This document shows positions 44,804 through 55,639 of a DNA stretch of 64,000 nucleotides, one piece after another. Source of the DNA: Torreya grandis (lineage: Eukaryota; Streptophyta; Pinopsida; Cupressales; Taxaceae). Positions within the stretch are counted from its first letter, which is position 1; every line of letters begins with the position of its first letter. Under the pieces are notes generated by a model. The model was not told the origin of the DNA. It saw only the letters and a list, made by a program, of their open reading frames with translations, and did no database searches. The position numbers were made by a program, and so were the translations under genes. The DNA lies in the NCBI GenBank assembly GCA_037957365.1, contig JARHVA010004089.1:665001-729000 (forward strand), in the 5' to 3' direction.

Positions 44804-45740
44804 ATGGAAAATCTTAAGTTCCCACTATTAATAACATACAAGTATAACACATGGAAATAAAATGCTTGAAATGTATTAATGAATCTAGGATATATGCCTT
44901 ACATAACAACTCTTCTTACTCCACCTACTAATGTAAAAGAGTTACAACACTTTCTCTTTGAAACTACTAAGGTAATTGGATGCATTTGATCGTACATGTC
45001 TTTAGATTTGAATTTATATCTTGACAAATATACAAATCTAAAAGTGGCTTGGGATAAATTAGCATCATTGTTTGGAAAAATAGATGAGGTTCATGGTTAC
45101 CAAATTGATAAAGAACTCATTATTTTAGATCCTAGAAATTATGCTATAGTACAAGACTACATCACTGATGTCATAGATCTTAGAGCACAACTTTCTGAAT
45201 GTAAAATTGATAAAAAAAATATATTCAATTGATTTTCAGTTCCTTACACAAATTAGGTCTTAAATATTCATCATTTGTCTCTATCTTTCAAACTCATAGG
45301 CTCACATTGGGCACATCATATCAAATGCCCACCTTTGAAGTACTCTCTAAGATTCTAATGGATAAAGAAGAAAAGTTAATAGCTATGGGTCTAATCAAGT
45401 CATCCAAATCTCAAGCTCTAATTTCAAGTCAACCTCAACATAAGCAAGTTTCAACATTAGCATCAAATACAAGTTCAAATAAAAAGAAGTAGAATAATCA
45501 AAAAAATTCATAGAAAGATAATAATAAAAGGCAACAATCTTCCTCATAAAGAGATTATAAATCCACTAATAATAAAGGGGATTCACAAAAAAGGACTATC
45601 ACTCCTTTCCCTTAGTGAAAAAAGGGGTTTCATAGTGAAAAATATTGTTGGAAGAAAGAGATTAATGAGCTTAAGGGTCTTCTCAAAAATAATAACATCA
45701 ATCAATCAAAGGATTCTTCAACTCCTTCAAATTCAGGAAA
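44804..45740 (+). pseudogene. El-9 gag
   Basis: Particle-forming, RNA-binding protein. It starts MENLKFPLL near 44804 and continues with YMSLDLNLYLDKYTNLKVAW, LASLFGKIDEVHGYQID, LDPRNYAIVQDYITDVIDLR, AQLSECKIDKK and, after a one-base frameshift near 45229, SLHKLGLKYSSFVSIFQTHR, MDKEEKLIAMGLIKSSKS. The zinc knuckle at about 45600-45655 survives as KKGFHSEKYCWKKE with the first cysteines lost. These blocks match one well-known plant copia gag family in order. About eight stops. Confidence 0.85.
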
Positions 45741-45774
45741 AGAGAAAGCTATGACACTAGTTGCACTAGTAAAT

Positions 45775-46070
45775 TCTCCCAAGTCATGGGTAATTGACTC
45801 AGGTGCTTTACACCATATGGATTATGATCAAAACCAAGTTCTTTGCCTCATATTCTCATAGGTGATTATTCTAAGGTAGATGTTATAGGAAAAGGTACAG
45901 TTGATGTTGATAGTGGTGTATTTGAGGATGTCCTCTATGTTCTAGAGTTATCAACTGACCTTCTCTTTATCTACCAAATCACTCACTTTGATACTGGTAG
46001 GAAAGTTGAGTTCACACCTAATTTTATATCAATAAAAAATTGGAGGATAATGCCTTAGTTATAGTGGGAA
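45775..46070 (+). pseudogene. El-9 protease
   Basis: Retropepsin-like copia protease. The active site SWVIDSGALHHMDYD keeps D-S-G. Then ILIGDYSKVDVIGKGTVDVD, GVFEDVLYVLELSTDLLFIY and TGRKVEFTPNFISI follow (open at 45843-46058), after a frame change near 45840. It cuts the polyprotein. Confidence 0.85.
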
Positions 46071-46129
46071 AAGTTGACAATAATACTTGACTTTATTCAT
46101 TCTCCCACTTTGTGCCTTAGTCTTCCTCT

Positions 46130-46330
46130 ATAGATTTGCTCTCACACACTGATTCAGTGAGTAAGCTATGGCATGAGTGGTTTGGTTATCAAAACTACCA
46201 CTATTTACAATAGCTTAGTTAGCAAGAAATGGTTACAGGGCTTTTATAGATTCAATTTTTAGGGGGTGTATGTCATGGTTGTGCCTTAGGCAACATCCAT
46301 AGGATAAGTTTGATAAAGGGAAGGCTTAGA
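46130..46330 (+). pseudogene. El-9 pre-integrase region
   Basis: Decayed gag-pre-integrase segment with frameshifts. The usual W H.RLGH block is only traceable as KLWHEWF near 46165, followed by HGCALGN-like text near 46280. Confidence 0.5.
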
Positions 46331-46334
46331 GGGA

Positions 46335-47150
46335 TACACAAGTCTTCGAACTTGTTCATATTAATTTAGTAGGTCCATTACCTACTTTGTCTTTTAGTAA
46401 AACCCACTATGTTCTCACATTTATTGATGATTATTCTAGATATATTTGGGTTTATTTTATAAAACTCAAGAGTGAAGTATTTGATAGATTTATAAATTTC
46501 AAAGCTCTAGTAGAGAAATAATCTGGGAAGCATGTCAAGATTATCTGCAAAGATAATGGGAGGGAATATGTGAACAACAAGTTTGAACAAATTTATGCTC
46601 TTGAACAAATTGATCTTCAACATTCAGTTGCATACACACCTCAATAGAATGGTGTAGTAGAGAGGAAAAATAGATTCTTAAAAGAGATGGTAAGTTTTAT
46701 GATTCATGCAAAGTCATTAGTACCTGAGTACTGGGTGGAAGTGATTAATTATGCTACATATATACAAAATAGAGTTCTTCACAAAGCTTTAAAGGGGATA
46801 ACACCTCTTGAAACTTGGTGCAATAGGAATCCAGATGTGTATCATTTCAGAGTCTTTGAAAGTCTAGCATAGGCTCACATGCCTTTAGATAAGCATCATG
46901 ATTTAGAACAACAAATTTGAACTTGCATATTTGTGGGATATCCTGATGGTGTTAAGGGATATCAGCTCATTAATCTATATTCACATAAGCTTATTATAGT
47001 GAGAAGTGTTTACTTTGAAGAAAGTCCTTCAGACTTGTCTTCTAACATTTCTCATTCTTCTTCGTTAGAAGAATCAGATAGTAATGATGATAATACTTAT
47101 GCTTCTTCTAATCATAAAGATGATGAGGTAATACCTCCTCAATAGGGTTT
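46335..47150 (+). pseudogene. El-9 integrase and C-terminal linker
   Basis: Catalytic core: FELVHINLVGPLPTLSF (expected H.DL.GP; first catalytic Asp is Asn), THYVLTFIDDYSRYIWVYFI, KIICKDNGREYVNNKFEQIY (second Asp kept) and HSVAYTPQ*NGVVERKNRF (Glu kept; TAG sits where Gln is expected). Then YWVEVINYATYIQNRVLHKA, THETWC-like TPLETWCNRNPDV, and CIFVGYPDGVKGYQLINL. A Ser/Asp-rich linker follows to 47145. It would insert the cDNA; several TAG stops. Confidence 0.9.
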
Positions 47151-47379
47151 ACCAGGTCATGTTCCTCCTCCTCCATATCCTCACCCATTGATGCCTTTAT
47201 GGGCTAGACAGACTTTGGTGGATACAAACCCTCTTGTTAGGGATCCATCAAATAGAAGGAGAACATAGTCATAGCATAATCTTCCACATTCCTATGTTGC
47301 CACAACTTTTGATCCATAATCTTTTCAAGAAGCCATAGGGATAGTTGAGTGCGATTCAATGATGGAAGAATAGTATGAC

Positions 47380-48150
47380 TCATTGATTAAGAACAACACT
47401 TGGGATAATATTTTTCTTCCTAAGGAAAGAAAATTAGTATGATGTAGGTGGATATCTTAGACTAAGTTTATAGTGGATGGAAACATTGATAAGTATAAAT
47501 CATGTTTAGTGACCAAAATTTTTTCCCAAGTGAAAGGCATTGACTATACATAAACCTTTATGCCTATTGCTAAAATGAATTCCATTCACTTGATACTAGC
47601 TATTGGTGTAGCTCATGGTTGGCTTGTACATCAAATAGATGTGAAGAGTGCATTTCTTCATGGGGATATTCATGAAGAGATATATATGGAGAAGTCATAG
47701 GGGTTCATTCAGGATTCTTCATTGGTGTGTCACGTGTAGAAGTCTCTCTATGGTCTGAAACAAGCCCCTAGGGCTTGGTATTCTAAGATGGACACATTTC
47801 TTGTTTCAGTTGGGTTCTCAAGATGTCACTTAGATTCGAATGTCTATATTCTATGGTAGGAGGATTCACTATAGTACTTAGTGCTCTATGTTGATGATCT
47901 CATTATTACAGGGAGCATAACATCCATCATCAGTAGTGTTAAGACTACACTTTATGACATGTTTTCTATGATAGACATGGGCCTATTACACTATTTTATT
48001 AGGATTTAGATAGCATAATCTTCTTTTGGGATTGTGATTTCATAGCCCAAGTATGCCATGAACTTGTTAGCTCAATTTTACATGGCTAATTATAGGCTTA
48101 CACCAACTCTTTTTTTATCTAGAGTTAGACTTGAGGCTTATTGTTCCACT
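47380..48150 (+). pseudogene. El-9 reverse transcriptase
   Basis: Copia RT blocks in order: NTWDNIFLPKERK, KYKSCLVTKIFSQVKGIDYT, TFMPIAKMNSIHLILAIG, GWLVHQIDVKSAFLHGDIHE (catalytic Asp kept), EIYMEKS, HV*KSLYGLKQAPRAWYSKM and LVLYVDDLIITG near 47885 (both Asps kept). Stops are mostly TAG at Gln or Trp positions. Confidence 0.92.
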
Positions 48151-48730
48151 CCCTTGGTTTATGCCACATTGTATTTCTAGCTTGTAGGTAGCCTCATCTA
48201 TCTAACTCATACACAACTCAAAATTCCATATGCAGTTGGCATGGTTTCACGCTTTATGCAACACTAAATGAGCTTTATTAGAGAGTTGTCAAGCACATTT
48301 TGAGCTACATATAGGGCACTATCAGATATGGTATTCAATATATAGTAGGTACAGTTCAGACTTGGTAGGATACATATATTTTGATTTGGCTAGCAATTAT
48401 GATAATCATAAGTCCACTTTTGGTTACAGCTTTCATTTTAGATTTGGCCCCATTTATTGGTAGATCAAGAAGAAACATGCAATTGCTCTTTCACCTATAG
48501 AGGCTAAGTATCATGGTGTTATTAATGCCACTACTGAGGCTATTTGGCTTCATAATATTATCACTAAGCTTGGTGTTCCATTTTGGAAGCCATCAGTCAT
48601 CTACTATGACAACCAGAGCACTATCCAAATCTTGAAGAATCTGGTCCATCATCAAAAACCAAACACATAGAGATCCATATACATTTTATTAGGGAGATGA
48701 TTTAGGTTATTTTCCTATAGAGGAGCAAAT
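48150..48730 (+). pseudogene. El-9 RNase H
   Basis: LVGSLIYLTHTQLKIPYAVG and VSRFMQH lead into the RNase H, with AIALSPIEAKYHGVINATTE (catalytic Glu segment), AIWLHNIITKLGVPFWKPSV and IYYDNQSTIQILKNLVHHQ (Asp kept). The first Asp segment around 48390-48440 is degraded. Confidence 0.85.
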
Positions 48731-48956
48731 TATAGATATTTTCACTAGACCTTTCACTAAGAGCAAGTATCTTCACTTGTAATCTCTTTTGGGGGTGCAA
48801 GACATTAGTTCTTTAGAGGGGTCTCCTAGACCTTCATTTTGAGGAGGATTTTTTTTCCTTCGGGTTTTCTCCTTTACTCATCTATTTGTACAAAGTACCT
48901 AATATGGATATACATTATCAGGACTCTTATCTGCATATCCCTACCTAAGCTTCATT
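48731..48956 (+). other. El-9 3' untranslated region
   Basis: Short non-coding stretch between the RNase H end and the purine tract. Confidence 0.5.
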
Positions 48957-48965
48957 TATGGGAGG
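48957..48965 (+). other. El-9 polypurine tract
   Basis: TATGGGAGG directly before TGTTGGTGCATTT. Confidence 0.85.
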
Positions 48966-49454
48966 TGTTGGTGCATTTATTTGCTTTATTGTATTTACTT
49001 GTATTTATTATTTAGATTGGTACACTAATTAATTATTGTAATTAGTTTATTATGTTTATTAATAATTTGCACCAGATAGAATAAGCTTGCTTAGCTAGTA
49101 GTCAACTTAGACACCTATCTTGTTACAATGGAGTTCCACTCCACTATTTAGGGTAAGGTAGGATGAGTTTGATTAAAAATTAGTCAACTTGTGTTGATCA
49201 TTTATATAATTTGGATATATATCTTGTTAGTGTGGAGTTTTACTCCACTATTCTTGTAGTTAGATATCAGTTGAACTACATATATTGTGTGAGTTCTTTG
49301 ATCTTTATCATGCATACCTTGCTATATATAAGCAATGGTTATTTGTGTATTCTATATCAGAGTAATATTGAATTATCAGAGTAATTCATGATATTTGAGT
49401 TATTTATTAATTTTTGTTATTATTTTGGATATATAATTATTTTTTATTACTATT
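48966..49454 (+). repeat. El-9 3' LTR, left segment
   Basis: 489 bp matching the first part of the 5' LTR; stops at the CTATT target site (49450-49454) of El-10. Confidence 0.92.
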
Positions 49455-49754
49455 TGTGCACCAAATTTGGGATTCAAACAAAATATTATCAAAGAGATAA
49501 TGAAATCCCAAAAATAATGACACCAATAGGAAGGGATAGAAAAGGAAAATCAAAATGCAAAGCTCATACTTACATCAGTTTTACCTTCTTATATCTCCAA
49601 TCCAAGATTTGTATGCTTGAACCTGATTGTTGGATTGCTTATAAATGCTTGATAATGCTTAGATAGGCTTGACAATGGCTTATTTCCTTCCTTATGTTAT
49701 TCCTTCATGCATTAATTCACTTCTTCATTAGTTTGAGCAAGTGAGGGTGTGTTG

Positions 49755-49764
49755 GTTTTATAAA
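49755..49764 (-). promoter_or_regulatory. TATA box of the El-10 LTR (left copy)
   Basis: Minus strand TTTATAAAAC; the equivalent in the right LTR is CTATAAAAC at 62615-62622, a good plant TATA match. Confidence 0.55.
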
Positions 49765-49828
49765 TTCATGGAGGGAGATCCTATGGTCCAAATTTGAATT
49801 TTGGGTCATCAAGATCTAGGGTGGAGGA

Positions 49829-49883
49829 TTTTCCATGGAATTTTTAATTTCATGGAATCCTCTAGAATAGAGAATTCTAGAGG
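49829..49883. repeat. Nested palindromes in El-10 LTR
   Basis: CCTCTAGAAT (49859-49868) pairs with ATTCTAGAGG (49874-49883) across a 5-bp loop. Just upstream, GGATTTTCCATG pairs with CATGGAATCC. The right LTR has a deletion through the upstream palindrome. Confidence 0.85.
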
Positions 49884-50201
49884 AAGAGGGATAGAATGGA
49901 GATATTTTTAGAATTCTCTAATTCTAAAGATCTCCTCATAGGATTTTAGGGGTTTAGGAAAGGCTAGTGTAGGGTGGTGGGTGGGTAATTAGGATTTTAT
50001 TGAATTTTTAATTGGCAAGTGGGATTAGGGGTAGGTTTAGTAGGTAATAAGTTTTATTTAGGTATTCATGATAGGATTAATTGGTTTTAATATGGGATAA
50101 AGGTTAAATGGAATATGGTAATGGTTACATAAATTAGGCCAAGGGTTGTTATGGCTAGGAAATGGGATAATTAGTAGAGTGAGCACAATTTAGTGCATAC
50201 A

Positions 50202-50217
50202 TTTTCCCCCTCTTTGA
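50202..50217 (-). other. El-10 polypurine tract
   Basis: Minus strand TCAAAGAGGGGGAAAA abuts the LTR start TGTATGCAC. Confidence 0.85.
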
Positions 50218-51266
50218 AAGGGCATTACGAGTGGATGGGGTGGAAATAATAATGGTCTTTCAAATAAAAACCATGTCATTGATGAATGTTAGAAGGTGAT
50301 GCTAGGGGAGGATATGATGCCCCCTCAATGGGATATGTGGGGAAGAATGAGCTTGATGGTCACTTAAAAAGGAGAAATGATGGGTGAGATGAGATGGCTA
50401 GACAAGGGGATAGGATGCAAGATGTGGGATAGAAGAAGAAGAAGATGATGAGGTCGACATGATCAATGAGCCACAAATTAATGATCATGCCCCTGTCAAG
50501 GATGCATGCACATGGGCTTTGATGATGGGTTTTTATGGTGATAGACATTCTACAAGTAAGGACACATGCATGGGAATAAACCATAACTATTAGCTTTATA
50601 AGTATCCCAAGTAAGGATGCATGCAAGGGAGAGATATTGATAAAGATAAGGTTGATGATAGGATTGAAGGGTTATAAGTTGTAGTCATATTCCAAGCAAG
50701 GATGTATACAAGGGAGAGTTATTATCTCAGATAAATAGATGATTTAATAAGATTAGCAATAGGTAATATTCAAAGCAAAAATGAACAAGATAGTGTTGTT
50801 GATGATAGAGAAAAATTGATATAATTGAGTGACCAAAAGGATTAGGATGATTCCCTGAGTAAAGGAACATGCAAGGGAGTGAGAGAGGAGATAGGGCTCT
50901 AGATGGGAGCTCAGGCTGATGTGGAATCAGCTGGGATAGCAATAAGGATTGGAGAGGATAGGAATCTAGGTTGGATTAGGTTGATAGGAAGACTAGCTAG
51001 GAAGGTGGATGATGGGGGGGTTTGATATAGGTTAATGGTGAGTTTGGGAGGTCATTTTCATTATTTTTTTGTATAAATCTAGAGCTCTAACTAAGAACCA
51101 TGGATCACATTCCTCATTTTTTACATCATGGTGAGCAGGTTCGAACGTATTAGAGGGAACTTAAGGTAGGACCATCAGTAACTATCTCTCTTATTCTTCA
51201 TTTTTTGAGCATTTTAGTGTTTTTGGTAAGTGTTGTTAGGGTAGAAAACAAATGGGGCATCATGAA
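50218..51266. other. El-10 spacer with degenerate repeats
   Basis: Non-coding. Between 50485 and 50880 the block CAAGTAAGGATGCATGCAAGGGAGAG recurs about five times at irregular spacing of roughly 55-85 bp, with decay. The core GCATGC/CATGCA is palindromic. Confidence 0.55.
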
Positions 51267-51276
51267 CTTACAATAT

Positions 51277-51305
51277 TGTGACTACAAATTATGCCTGTAG
51301 TCACA
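51277..51305. repeat. Small perfect hairpin
   Basis: TGTGACTACA (51277-51286) and TGTAGTCACA (51296-51305) form a perfect 10-bp stem with a 9-base loop, just outside the large hairpin. Confidence 0.9.
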
Positions 51306-51347
51306 GTATTTTAGATGTGAGTGGTGGGATTGGGAAGGAAAATAGTG

Positions 51348-51511
51348 GGATTACAATCCCATGATTCCTAAGTAGTAGGATTGAAATCCCACTACTTCCC
51401 TAGTAGTGAGATTACAATCCCACACATGGAGAGTAGTGGGATTGCAATCTCACTATGAGGGAAGTAGTGGGATTTCAATCCTATGACTTAGGAATCATGG
51501 GATTGCAATCT
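51348..51511. repeat. Long inverted repeat with 76-bp arms
   Basis: Left arm 51348-51423 and right arm 51436-51511 are reverse complements with about seven mismatches, separated by 12 bp (ACATGGAGAGTA). Each arm also contains short palindromes of the type TGGGATTRCAATCCCA. Weaker complementarity (CAATATTGT...) extends outward to about 51270 and 51590. Confidence 0.92.
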
Positions 51512-51599
51512 TGTGAGAGGGGAATCATGATATTGTAATACCATGACTAAGAAGTAACATTACTACAATATTGCTATTGGGGTTGTTAAAAATATTAGT

Positions 51600-53779
51600 G
51601 GGATTATGATAAGGGATAGGTGGGTAAAAGGACTTAGGGACTAGTTAGGGAGTAGGTGTATTTAGTCAAATAAATAGGCTAATTTGGTAGGGTAATGGCA
51701 AGATGAGGTAATTAGGGAAAATAGGGAGATGAGTGAGCTAATTATGTGTTCATGATGTATCAGTGCTTAGGGATATTGACATCTAAATCGAGAAATCTAG
51801 ATGTGTTATATGAGATGTGGTAGGTGACAGATGAAGAGTACGAGGTCTTGGAGCTGATAAGATTGCATGATGTAGTGACATGTTGATTAGGATTAATTGA
51901 GCATTGATCATGGCTTTGGTAGAGTGGTGGCACTCAGAGACTAACTCATTCCATTTTGTGACTGGAGAGATGACTATTAATTTAGAGGATGTCTATAGAA
52001 TTTTCCATTTTCTAATGATTGGTGTGCGGATTTACTAGAGATCATAGACATTGATCTAGATGTTGCAGCAGTTGGGTGGTAGTTTACAGATTGGTGTGCA
52101 TGATGGATCAATTGACCTAAATTGATATCAGTGGGAGGGGTCTTTAGACTAATTGACATTAGTAGTTATGGCTCTTATATCTAGTATTCTACTACCAAAT
52201 AAGAGTGGGAGATGGTTCCATCTTAGCTTAGGAGAGGTGGTGGTGATATGGTTCATGATTAGTGATTTTTTGTATGGGTACCTATCATGTTTGATCACTT
52301 GTATAGGGATCTACATCTTGGTGATTACAAGGATACACAGAGCTTTGGTCCCTCTTTACTATTAAAGATATGGACTTAGGAGCATATTATGATTCAGTGC
52401 TTATTGGGGGCTCTTATTGGTCTAGATCTATAATAAGTTATGGTATTTCAATGGTGTGTGGTTGTAGGCATGGCACAAGATCATATAGGGGATATGTTAT
52501 TTTATAGAGAGGCATTCAACATCTTGCATCCTAAGTAAATTACCTTGATGCCATATCAAGGCATCATTTTTGGGTGGTGAGATGAGGCATGTACTTAGTT
52601 CATGATAACCCCATTCTATATTATTGGGAGGTGAGATTATATCATTGAGATAGTTAGACTAGATTAGGTCTATTACCAGTTTGGGTTTGTTTAGGATGTG
52701 CCTGATCCTAAGCATATTTTGCATGGAGTGTGTGGGAGAGGCCACATTAGGGGAGGCTAGTGGTGATGTTGGATGATCTCTTTGACTATCAATATTTGGT
52801 GTCATTTTAGTGGGATTTTATGACAATTATACCAGATCTAGGGGTCATAGTTGAGTATCAGTTGTAGTGGTAGGGACAAGTATCAAGGTAATTAACCCAA
52901 CCTCATGTGATGATGAAGAGAGTAGTGTAGAGGGTATTATAATAATAAACTCACATTTAGGATCAAGTATGATAGTAGAGATAGGGACCAAATTAGGATG
53001 TGATGGACATTGATGTAGAGGATGATGGGTAGGGATAGGGACCTAGTGATGATCAAGGTTTAAATCAATCGATGGTATGGGCACTTATGCCATAGATTCC
53101 CAAAAAATCATCTAGATGAGTAGGACCAACTCACCTTAGTCAATATATTGATGATGAAGCACTAATTTCTACATTGTAAAGAGAGATCTAGGTGTGAGTC
53201 ATGGAGATATAGGGGATTATGATGGAGCAAGACCATCTCTACACATAGTTACAGGTATTGATGGTCTAGGGAGATGGTATATAGGGGTAGGTTATGGAGC
53301 TATAGTTACATATCACTTAGTGAGAGAGTAAATTATCTTAGTTTTAGGTAGAGGTGGTAGCTCTCCAGGGTCAGGTATAGTAGTAGGGCATACAAATTGC
53401 TACCTTGCATGCATAAGTTAGCCAACAAGATATCTAGTTTGAGCAAGCATAATTGTAGGTTATCACTTTACAAGGACAGGTGGATGAGTTTCCTAGATAG
53501 TTGGTGCCACTTCAAGCTTGGATTCAGGTTTTACAAGGGGAGTTGGCTAGTGCTGAGAGGGCTTGGTATGTTGTAGGTTTAGGCCTTTAAGGATAGGGGA
53601 TGCTAGTGATGATGGATTAGATCATGTTATTGACACATGAGGCTCAGTATTATCAAACTCTTTATGAGGTGGTTGTACCATTAGATTAGAGGGTAGAATC
53701 ATTTAGAGCTAGTTAGTCTTCAGTGAGATAGCCTTCATAAAGTAGAGGTTTGAGGCCACACTTGCCACCACCACCATGA
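51600..53779 (+). pseudogene. El-10 antisense PMD ORF with coiled-coil tail
   Basis: PMD region at 51910-52010: MALVEWWHSETNSFHFVTGE, then MTINLEDVYRIFHFLMIGV, a close match to the PMD pattern. The middle (52100-52900) is frameshifted but keeps PMD-like text such as LISSILLPNKSGRWFHLSLG. The last 163 codons (53291-53779) are one frame of heptad-like text (LQVITLQGQVDEF, VLQGELASAERAWYVVG) ending in four prolines and TGA. This frame holds 20 premature stops, 15 of them TAG, and no frameshift. A DNA-binding or scaffold role is speculation; the family's biochemical activity is not established. Confidence 0.72.
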
Positions 53780-53838
53780 TAGTTAGATTTTTTATGTTCA
53801 TATTAGGACATTCTTTTGTATATTGTAAAAGGGACCCT

Positions 53839-53863
53839 TATATATATATATATATATATATAT
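53839..53863. repeat. (TA)n microsatellite
   Basis: Uninterrupted TA dinucleotides, about 12 units. Confidence 0.95.
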
Positions 53864-55017
53864 GATTCATTCTTTTTAGATTCATGTACTATGGTGATTA
53901 TGTATATTATTGTGAAGTGATGGCATGTGGATATATGATGACTCATGATGATTATGTTATTCATGTTTATGTAGTTATGATGATGGTCTCATGATTTTTA
54001 ATTATTTATGGTCATGTATATTATGAGCTCATGATTATTTTGTAATGTTTTACATTAGCTTGTGTCAAATGTAATGTGATGATGATGCAATCTTATGTTT
54101 GTGATATATTTGTTGTGATGGTGCTTATGATGATGGCATATGATGATATTGAGTTTTTATTATTTCTTGTTATCATATATGTGAGATGGGATATATTGGT
54201 TGTGATGTTTGATGGATGTGTTATCGATTATGATAATGAATATGATGATGTACTTAATTTTATTTACAATGTTATGTTGTACTTATGGATATGAACCATT
54301 TGATGAGCGATGCACATTTTTTGTGGTGGGATATTGTTAGGATGCATATGATTGCGATGGGTGTATATGATGTAATCTTTTTAATTTATGTATGTATAAT
54401 GGATATGGCCCATGTTTTATGATTTCTCTTATGGTTTGGTGCTCCTACATCATTGAGGTAAAGGATTATGGGATGAGGATGGGTAGGAAAGTTTTCGTTT
54501 AAGGTAATTAGGGATGGTTAGCAAGATATGGCTTGGGATTGGTTGTGAGGGTAGGATTTGGGTGTTGGAAAGATTGTCAAGCATTTATGCAATTCATGTT
54601 AATGTCACATCTTTATGAAATATGTTAATGGTCTTGATAGGGCCATGACATTTATATTAAATATGTATCATGGGAACTCCATTTAAAATGGAATAATCCA
54701 TCCTTAAGTGTTTATTTCGATGGTTAGCCCTTGCTATCCTTGTTCTTGAATATATAAGCATATGAAAAGTAAACTAATAAAAAAATACAAAACTTCATCA
54801 CATTCACAGCAATACAATGATCACACAAAACACACACATGCTTAAAATAGAATACATTGACAATCTTCTAAATGGTTATGAAATAAGGATGGAAGCCAGA
54901 GGTGGGGATGATAAAGAGATGGAAGTAATAGTTTCCAAGCTATCCTTAGGCACAAAAAGGTGACCAACTACTACCTACATAGTCTGAAAGACCTTAGGTA
55001 GTTGTGGCTAACGAATT

Positions 55018-55048
<31 letters not shown>

Positions 55049-55581
55049 GAATTGATGGATAGAAAATGAGTATAATGATGATGATGGTGGTGTAGTGATA
55101 GTTAACTAATTGTAGGTGATATGAGAATGTATGATATATGATATATGGATAATATTTGAATCATAAAGTCAAAAATAAAAGGGTTTGGACTATTTTATCA
55201 AGAATCAGAGTCATAGTAACCCTTGTATTCTGTTGACCTTTGCTAGTGATAGTGGGAATTGATGGTTGCATGGATGGCAAAGATTCACCATGATGTGGTT
55301 GGGGCTAAGAGGAGACATATCTATCATAGTAATCTTGTCTAAAAGAGTGGGTAGAGGTAGATTGATTGATAAAGGGTCTTAGGGATATGGATAATGTCTC
55401 CAAGGATAGGTAGATGATTTTGGAAGGTCCCTCCAATAACTATCCCAAAGGTAGCCCTTGGTGCTTTTGTGATGAAGACATTGATTTCTTGTTGTAGATT
55501 CCCACTTATTTAGACAAAGTCTAGGCTATCTTACCATGGTACTTGCTTAAGGTGCCAACAAGCTAGTTTTCACCAATGGAC

Positions 55582-55583
<2 letters not shown>
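53864..55583. other. El-10 TGAT-rich 3' region
   Basis: Dominated by ATGATG/TTATG words up to about 54400, then mixed AT-rich sequence. The ORF at 54076-54294 is a by-product of the repeats. No coding motif in either strand until the integrase tail near 55650. Confidence 0.5.
55019..55048. repeat. (GAT)n microsatellite
   Basis: About ten uninterrupted TGA/GAT trinucleotides. Confidence 0.95.
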
Positions 55584-55628
<45 letters not shown>

Positions 55629-55633
55629 TATAT
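55584..55633. repeat. (TA)n microsatellite
   Basis: About 24 TA units with one TACA interruption near 55622. Confidence 0.95.
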
Positions 55634-55639
55634 GGGATA

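Larger units (their letters stand above)
49455..50201 (-). repeat. El-10 3' LTR (left copy)
   Basis: 747 bp. The minus strand starts TGTATGCACTAAATTG and ends TTTGGTGCACA. It includes palindromes at 49859-49883 that the other copy has partly lost. Confidence 0.93.

Noticed and set aside
53291..53779. TAG might be read as glutamine, given so many TAG codons in otherwise good frames.
   Set aside because: CAG and CAA remain in the same frames, TAA and TGA also occur, other catalytic residues are mutated, and frameshifts are common elsewhere. Methyl-cytosine decay in dead elements explains it; stop reassignment is not known in plant nuclei.
54076..54294. 72-codon ORF as a gene.
   Set aside because: It is produced by TGATGA/TTATG repeats in the non-coding tail of El-10.
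55584..55633. Long TA run as an origin or a terminator.
   Set aside because: Simple microsatellite in the AT-rich tail of El-10; nothing supports a specific function.
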